From NCBI GenBank assembly GCA_018268455.1, contig JAFDWM010000018.1:1-33571 (forward strand): a DNA stretch of 33,571 nt, written 5' to 3'. The stretch is from Actinomycetota bacterium (GTDB taxonomy: Bacteria > Actinomycetota > Actinomycetes > Actinomycetales > Microbacteriaceae). A program made the translations under genes and the position numbers. Numbering within the stretch: the stretch's first letter is position 1; every line of letters starts with the position of its first letter. Shown here in pieces: positions 31,664 through 33,571 of the stretch. Under the pieces are notes generated by a model, which saw nothing but the letters and a program-made list of their open reading frames with translations, was not told where the DNA came from and did not search any database.

Positions 31664-31675
31664 GGGGGACGTCGC

Positions 31676-31757
31676 GCGGGAGTGGTGAAATCGGCAGACA
31701 CGCAGGATTTAGGTTCCTGTGCCTTCGGGCGTGTGGGTTCAAGTCCCACCTTCCGCA
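31676..31757 (+). tRNA. tRNA-Leu (TAG)
   Basis: Class II tRNA with a long variable arm. Acceptor strands GCGGGAG (31676-31682) and CTTCCGC (31750-31756), D arm TGGTGAAATCGGCAGACA, anticodon stem CAGGA/TCCTG around loop TTTAGGT with anticodon TAG, variable arm with a TGCCTTCGGGCG hairpin, T arm GGGTTCAAGTCCC. Discriminator A at 31757; CCA is not encoded (CAT follows). It reads the CTA leucine codon, rare in this GC-rich genome. Confidence 0.95.
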
Positions 31758-31764
31758 CATGATG

Positions 31765-31803
31765 AGAAGGGCGGATCCTGTCGCGAGACAGATCCGCCCT
31801 TCT
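31765..31803 (+). terminator. Hairpin terminator after tRNA-Leu
   Basis: Inverted repeat between 31765-31782 and 31787-31803: an outer 12-bp arm (AGAAGGGCGGAT) and an inner 5-bp arm (CTGTC/GACAG) closing a GCGA loop, with one unpaired base between them. It starts eight bases after the tRNA. No T-run. Confidence 0.85.
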
Positions 31804-31845
31804 CTGCGTTCGGCGCCGGTCACGCGGCGATGATCCGGTTCAGGC

Positions 31846-31854
31846 TGTGGATAA
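31846..31854 (-). promoter_or_regulatory. Perfect DnaA-box sequence
   Basis: TGTGGATAA, read on the minus strand as TTATCCACA, is an exact match to the consensus DnaA box. It sits between the tRNA-Leu terminator and the tad operon, 39 bases before the tadA start. No second box was noticed nearby, so this is not an origin; whether DnaA binds here is unknown. Confidence 0.4.
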
Positions 31855-31893
31855 CTTCCGAGGCCGATCCGCGGATCCTGCGACGATCACGGG

Positions 31894-33063
31894 GTGAGCC
31901 AGTCGACCGCCGCCGTGACCGAGAGGGTGCGTGCCCGGCTGCGGGCCGAGCGCACGGATCCGTCGACGCATCTGGAGGAGGCGCGTCGGATCGCCCAGTT
32001 CGAGGTGCGCCGGCACAACGACCAGGCGCTGGCCCGGGGCACCGCGACGGTGGACGACGAGGCCGCGCTGGTCCGCGACATCCTCGCCGGGGTGGCCGGC
32101 TACGGACCGCTGCAGCCGCTGCTCGAGGATGACACGATCGAGGAGATCTGGCTCAATGGCCCCTCGAGCGTGTTCGTGGCCCGCGAGGGCATCAGCGAGC
32201 GCGTGCCGATCGCGCTCACCGACGCGCAGCTGCGCGACATCGTGGAGCGGATGCTGCACAGCACGGGGCGCCGCGTCGACATCGGGCAGCCCTTCGTCGA
32301 CGCGTCGCTGCCGGACGGATCCCGCCTGCACGTCGCGATCGCCGATGTGGTCCGCGGATCGTGGGCTGTGAACATCAGGAAGTTCATCCCTCGCTACCGT
32401 TCCCTCGACGCGCTCGTCGCGCAGGGGATGATGCCCGCGCACGTCGCCGCGCGGCTGTCCGAGGCGATGCGGGCGGGCCGCAGCGTCGTCGTGTCGGGTC
32501 CGACCCACGCGGGCAAGACCACCCTGCTCGCCGCGCTGATCGCGGAGTGCCGAGATCAGCGTGTGATCACGGTCGAGGAGACCTTCGAGCTCGGCGTGCA
32601 GGCCCCCGATCTGGTCGCCCTGCAGGGACGGCAGGCGAGTCTAGAGGGCAGCGGCGAGATCACCCTGCGGCGGCTCGTGAAAGAGGCCCTGCGTATGCGA
32701 CCCGACCGGCTCGTGGTCGGCGAGGTGCGCGACGCCGAGGCGCTCGACCTCGTGCTCGCCCTGAACACCGGGGTACCGGGAGCGGCGACCGTGCATGCGA
32801 ACTCCGCGGCGGAGGCGCTGGAGAAGCTCGCCATGCTGCCCCTTCTCGCCGGCCGCAACATCGACCGCGCCTTCATCGCCCCCGCTCTCGCCGCCTCGGT
32901 CGACCTCGTCGTGCATTGCGTGCGCGACCAGGACGGGCGGCGGCGCATCGCGGAGGTCATCGAACCGGTCTCGGTCGATGCCGAAGGGCGGATCCGGCAC
33001 CGCGTCGTGCATGCGGATGCCGAGGCACGGGAGCCGGTCGCGTTCGAGGAGCGCATCGCATGA
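31894..33063 (+). CDS. tadA: TadA/CpaF family secretion ATPase (Flp pilus assembly)
   Basis: 389 residues. Cytoplasmic hexameric ATPase that powers Flp/Tad pilus or related secretion machinery. An N-terminal helical part (to about 60) leads to GYGPLQPLLEDDTIEEIWLNGP, the usual CpaF entry, then GRRVDIGQPFVDASLPDGSRLH and the RKF of the Asp/Arg region. Walker A is GPTHAGKTT (K208), followed by ITVEETFEL, LVKEALRMRPDRLVVGEVRDAEALDLVLALNTG (Walker B-region Glu and Asp box) and the His box AATVHANSAAEALEKL. The GTG at 31894 fits the family; neither a clear TANNNT nor a good Shine-Dalgarno site precedes it. The stop overlaps the ATG of the next gene. The symbol rests on family and operon order. Confidence 0.9.
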   Translation: MSQSTAAVTERVRARLRAERTDPSTHLEEARRIAQFEVRRHNDQALARGTATVDDEAALVRDILAGVAGYGPLQPLLEDDTIEEIWLNGPSSVFVAREGISERVPIALTDAQLRDIVERMLHSTGRRVDIGQPFVDASLPDGSRLHVAIADVVRGSWAVNIRKFIPRYRSLDALVAQGMMPAHVAARLSEAMRAGRSVVVSGPTHAGKTTLLAALIAECRDQRVITVEETFELGVQAPDLVALQGRQASLEGSGEITLRRLVKEALRMRPDRLVVGEVRDAEALDLVLALNTGVPGAATVHANSAAEALEKLAMLPLLAGRNIDRAFIAPALAASVDLVVHCVRDQDGRRRIAEVIEPVSVDAEGRIRHRVVHADAEAREPVAFEERIA

Positions 33064-33571
33064 CGCTTCTGGTCGGCGCGCTGCTCGCGGCGGGACTCGT
33101 GCTCGCGGCGTCGCCATGGCTGTGGCCCGCGGGGGAGCGTGCCCCACGCCCGCCCCAGACCGGGCCGGCCACGCGGCTGCTGCGTGAGGCCGGTTTCCGC
33201 TCGGACGCCCGCGTGCTCGTGGTCGCAGTGATCGCCGGTGCGATCGTCACGGGCGCGATCGCCTGGCTGGTGACCGGGACGGGCGCGTTCGCGCTCGTGC
33301 TCGCCGTGGCGGGGGCGGCGGCGCCGATCGTGTTCCTGCGCTCGCGCCGGCATCGTCTGCTGCGCCTGCGGCGTGGGCTCTGGCCCGACGTCTGCGACCT
33401 GCTCATCGCCTCGATCAGGGTCGGCATGCCACTGCCCGACGCGGTGGCCGCGCTCGAGGAGGCGGCACCGGGACCGCTGCGGCCGGCATTCGCCGTGTTC
33501 GCGCGGGATCTGCACGCGACCGGGAGGTTCGACGCGGCCGCCGTCACACTCAAGGAAGCACTGGCGGATCC
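33060..33571 (+). CDS. tadB: Type II secretion system F family protein (TadB-like), 3' truncated by window end
   Basis: The frame opens at ATG 33060, overlapping the tadA stop, and stays open to the last base: 170 codons seen. Sequence: MTLLVGALLAAGLVLAASPW, a first membrane segment, then TRLLREAGFRSDARV, a hydrophobic pair (VVAVIAGAIVTGAIAWLVTG and FALVLAVAGAAAPIVFL), a basic loop RSRRHRLLRLRRGLWPDVCD, and the start of the conserved F domain DLLIASIRVGMPLPDAVAALEE. This arrangement is that of TadB, an inner-membrane platform protein of Tad pili. The remainder of the operon (tadC, flp, TadE/F) is expected beyond the window but is not seen. Confidence 0.85.
   Translation, partial: MTLLVGALLAAGLVLAASPWLWPAGERAPRPPQTGPATRLLREAGFRSDARVLVVAVIAGAIVTGAIAWLVTGTGAFALVLAVAGAAAPIVFLRSRRHRLLRLRRGLWPDVCDLLIASIRVGMPLPDAVAALEEAAPGPLRPAFAVFARDLHATGRFDAAAVTLKEALAD

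Noticed and set aside
31846-31854. Replication origin suggested by the DnaA box.
   Set aside because: Only one box was noticed, with no AT-rich unwinding region and no dnaA, dnaN or recF nearby.
1-33571. Mobile element, prophage or CRISPR array.
   Set aside because: No transposase, integrase, terminal inverted repeats, attachment duplication at the two tRNAs, or regularly spaced repeats were seen.

Overview
The window is GC-rich (about 70%) chromosomal DNA from an actinobacterium. It most resembles Microbacterium or a related Microbacteriaceae genus: genes overlap by ATGA/GTGA, many promoters look leaderless, and the nudC, uvrD and UPF0182 neighbours sit in the order I recall for Mycobacterium tuberculosis Rv3199c to Rv3193c. 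This assignment is from gene content and memory; no search was run. No insertion sequence, prophage, integrase or CRISPR array is visible, so the region looks like ordinary core genome.

Layout. 1-199 (-): 5' end of a phosphotransferase. 263-9398: a cluster with an NAD(H) diphosphatase (nudC), a UvrD-type helicase, an RRE/ThiF-like cyclodehydratase-related protein, a zincin-fold-family protein without HExxH, a membrane-anchored PDZ plus Lon-type protease, and a UPF0182 membrane protein. 9456-9575: initiator tRNA-fMet and a strong hairpin. 9669-11682: a nitrilase-family amidohydrolase facing a class I/II aminotransferase. 11781-13417: an HtrA-like membrane-anchored serine protease and its terminator. 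13480-19656: cell-surface polymer genes, namely two CDP-glycerol glycerophosphotransferase-family enzymes, an ExoA-like family 2 glycosyltransferase, two poorly known proteins and a phosphocholine cytidylyltransferase-like NTP transferase. 19894-22973: an ABC exporter whose ATPase has a roughly 260-residue Ala/Pro-rich N-terminal extension. 23032-26869: DUF3039, pncB facing away from murI, then rph and the inosine/xanthosine triphosphatase. 26959-27891: CDF metal exporter. 27899-30776: NHEJ locus, ligD and ku divergent. 30810-31577: DedA protein. 31676-31803: tRNA-Leu(TAG) and terminator. 31894-33571: start of a tad (Flp pilus/type II-IV secretion) operon, running off the end.

Two window-wide patterns stand out. 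(1) At least thirteen protein genes have a TANNNT hexamer ending 6-8 nt before the start codon, which is what leaderless mRNAs require; this also helps choose starts. (2) GGATCC occurs about 80 times by eye, far more than base composition predicts (about 11), in all reading frames and in intergenic DNA, so it behaves like a highly iterated palindrome.

The best candidate for an undescribed system is the nudC-to-UPF0182 cluster. It joins an RRE-bearing cyclodehydratase-like protein and a zincin-family protein in one transcription unit, divergent from a PDZ/Lon protease and a large membrane protein. No precursor peptide or YcaO partner is visible, so any peptide-processing role is inference.
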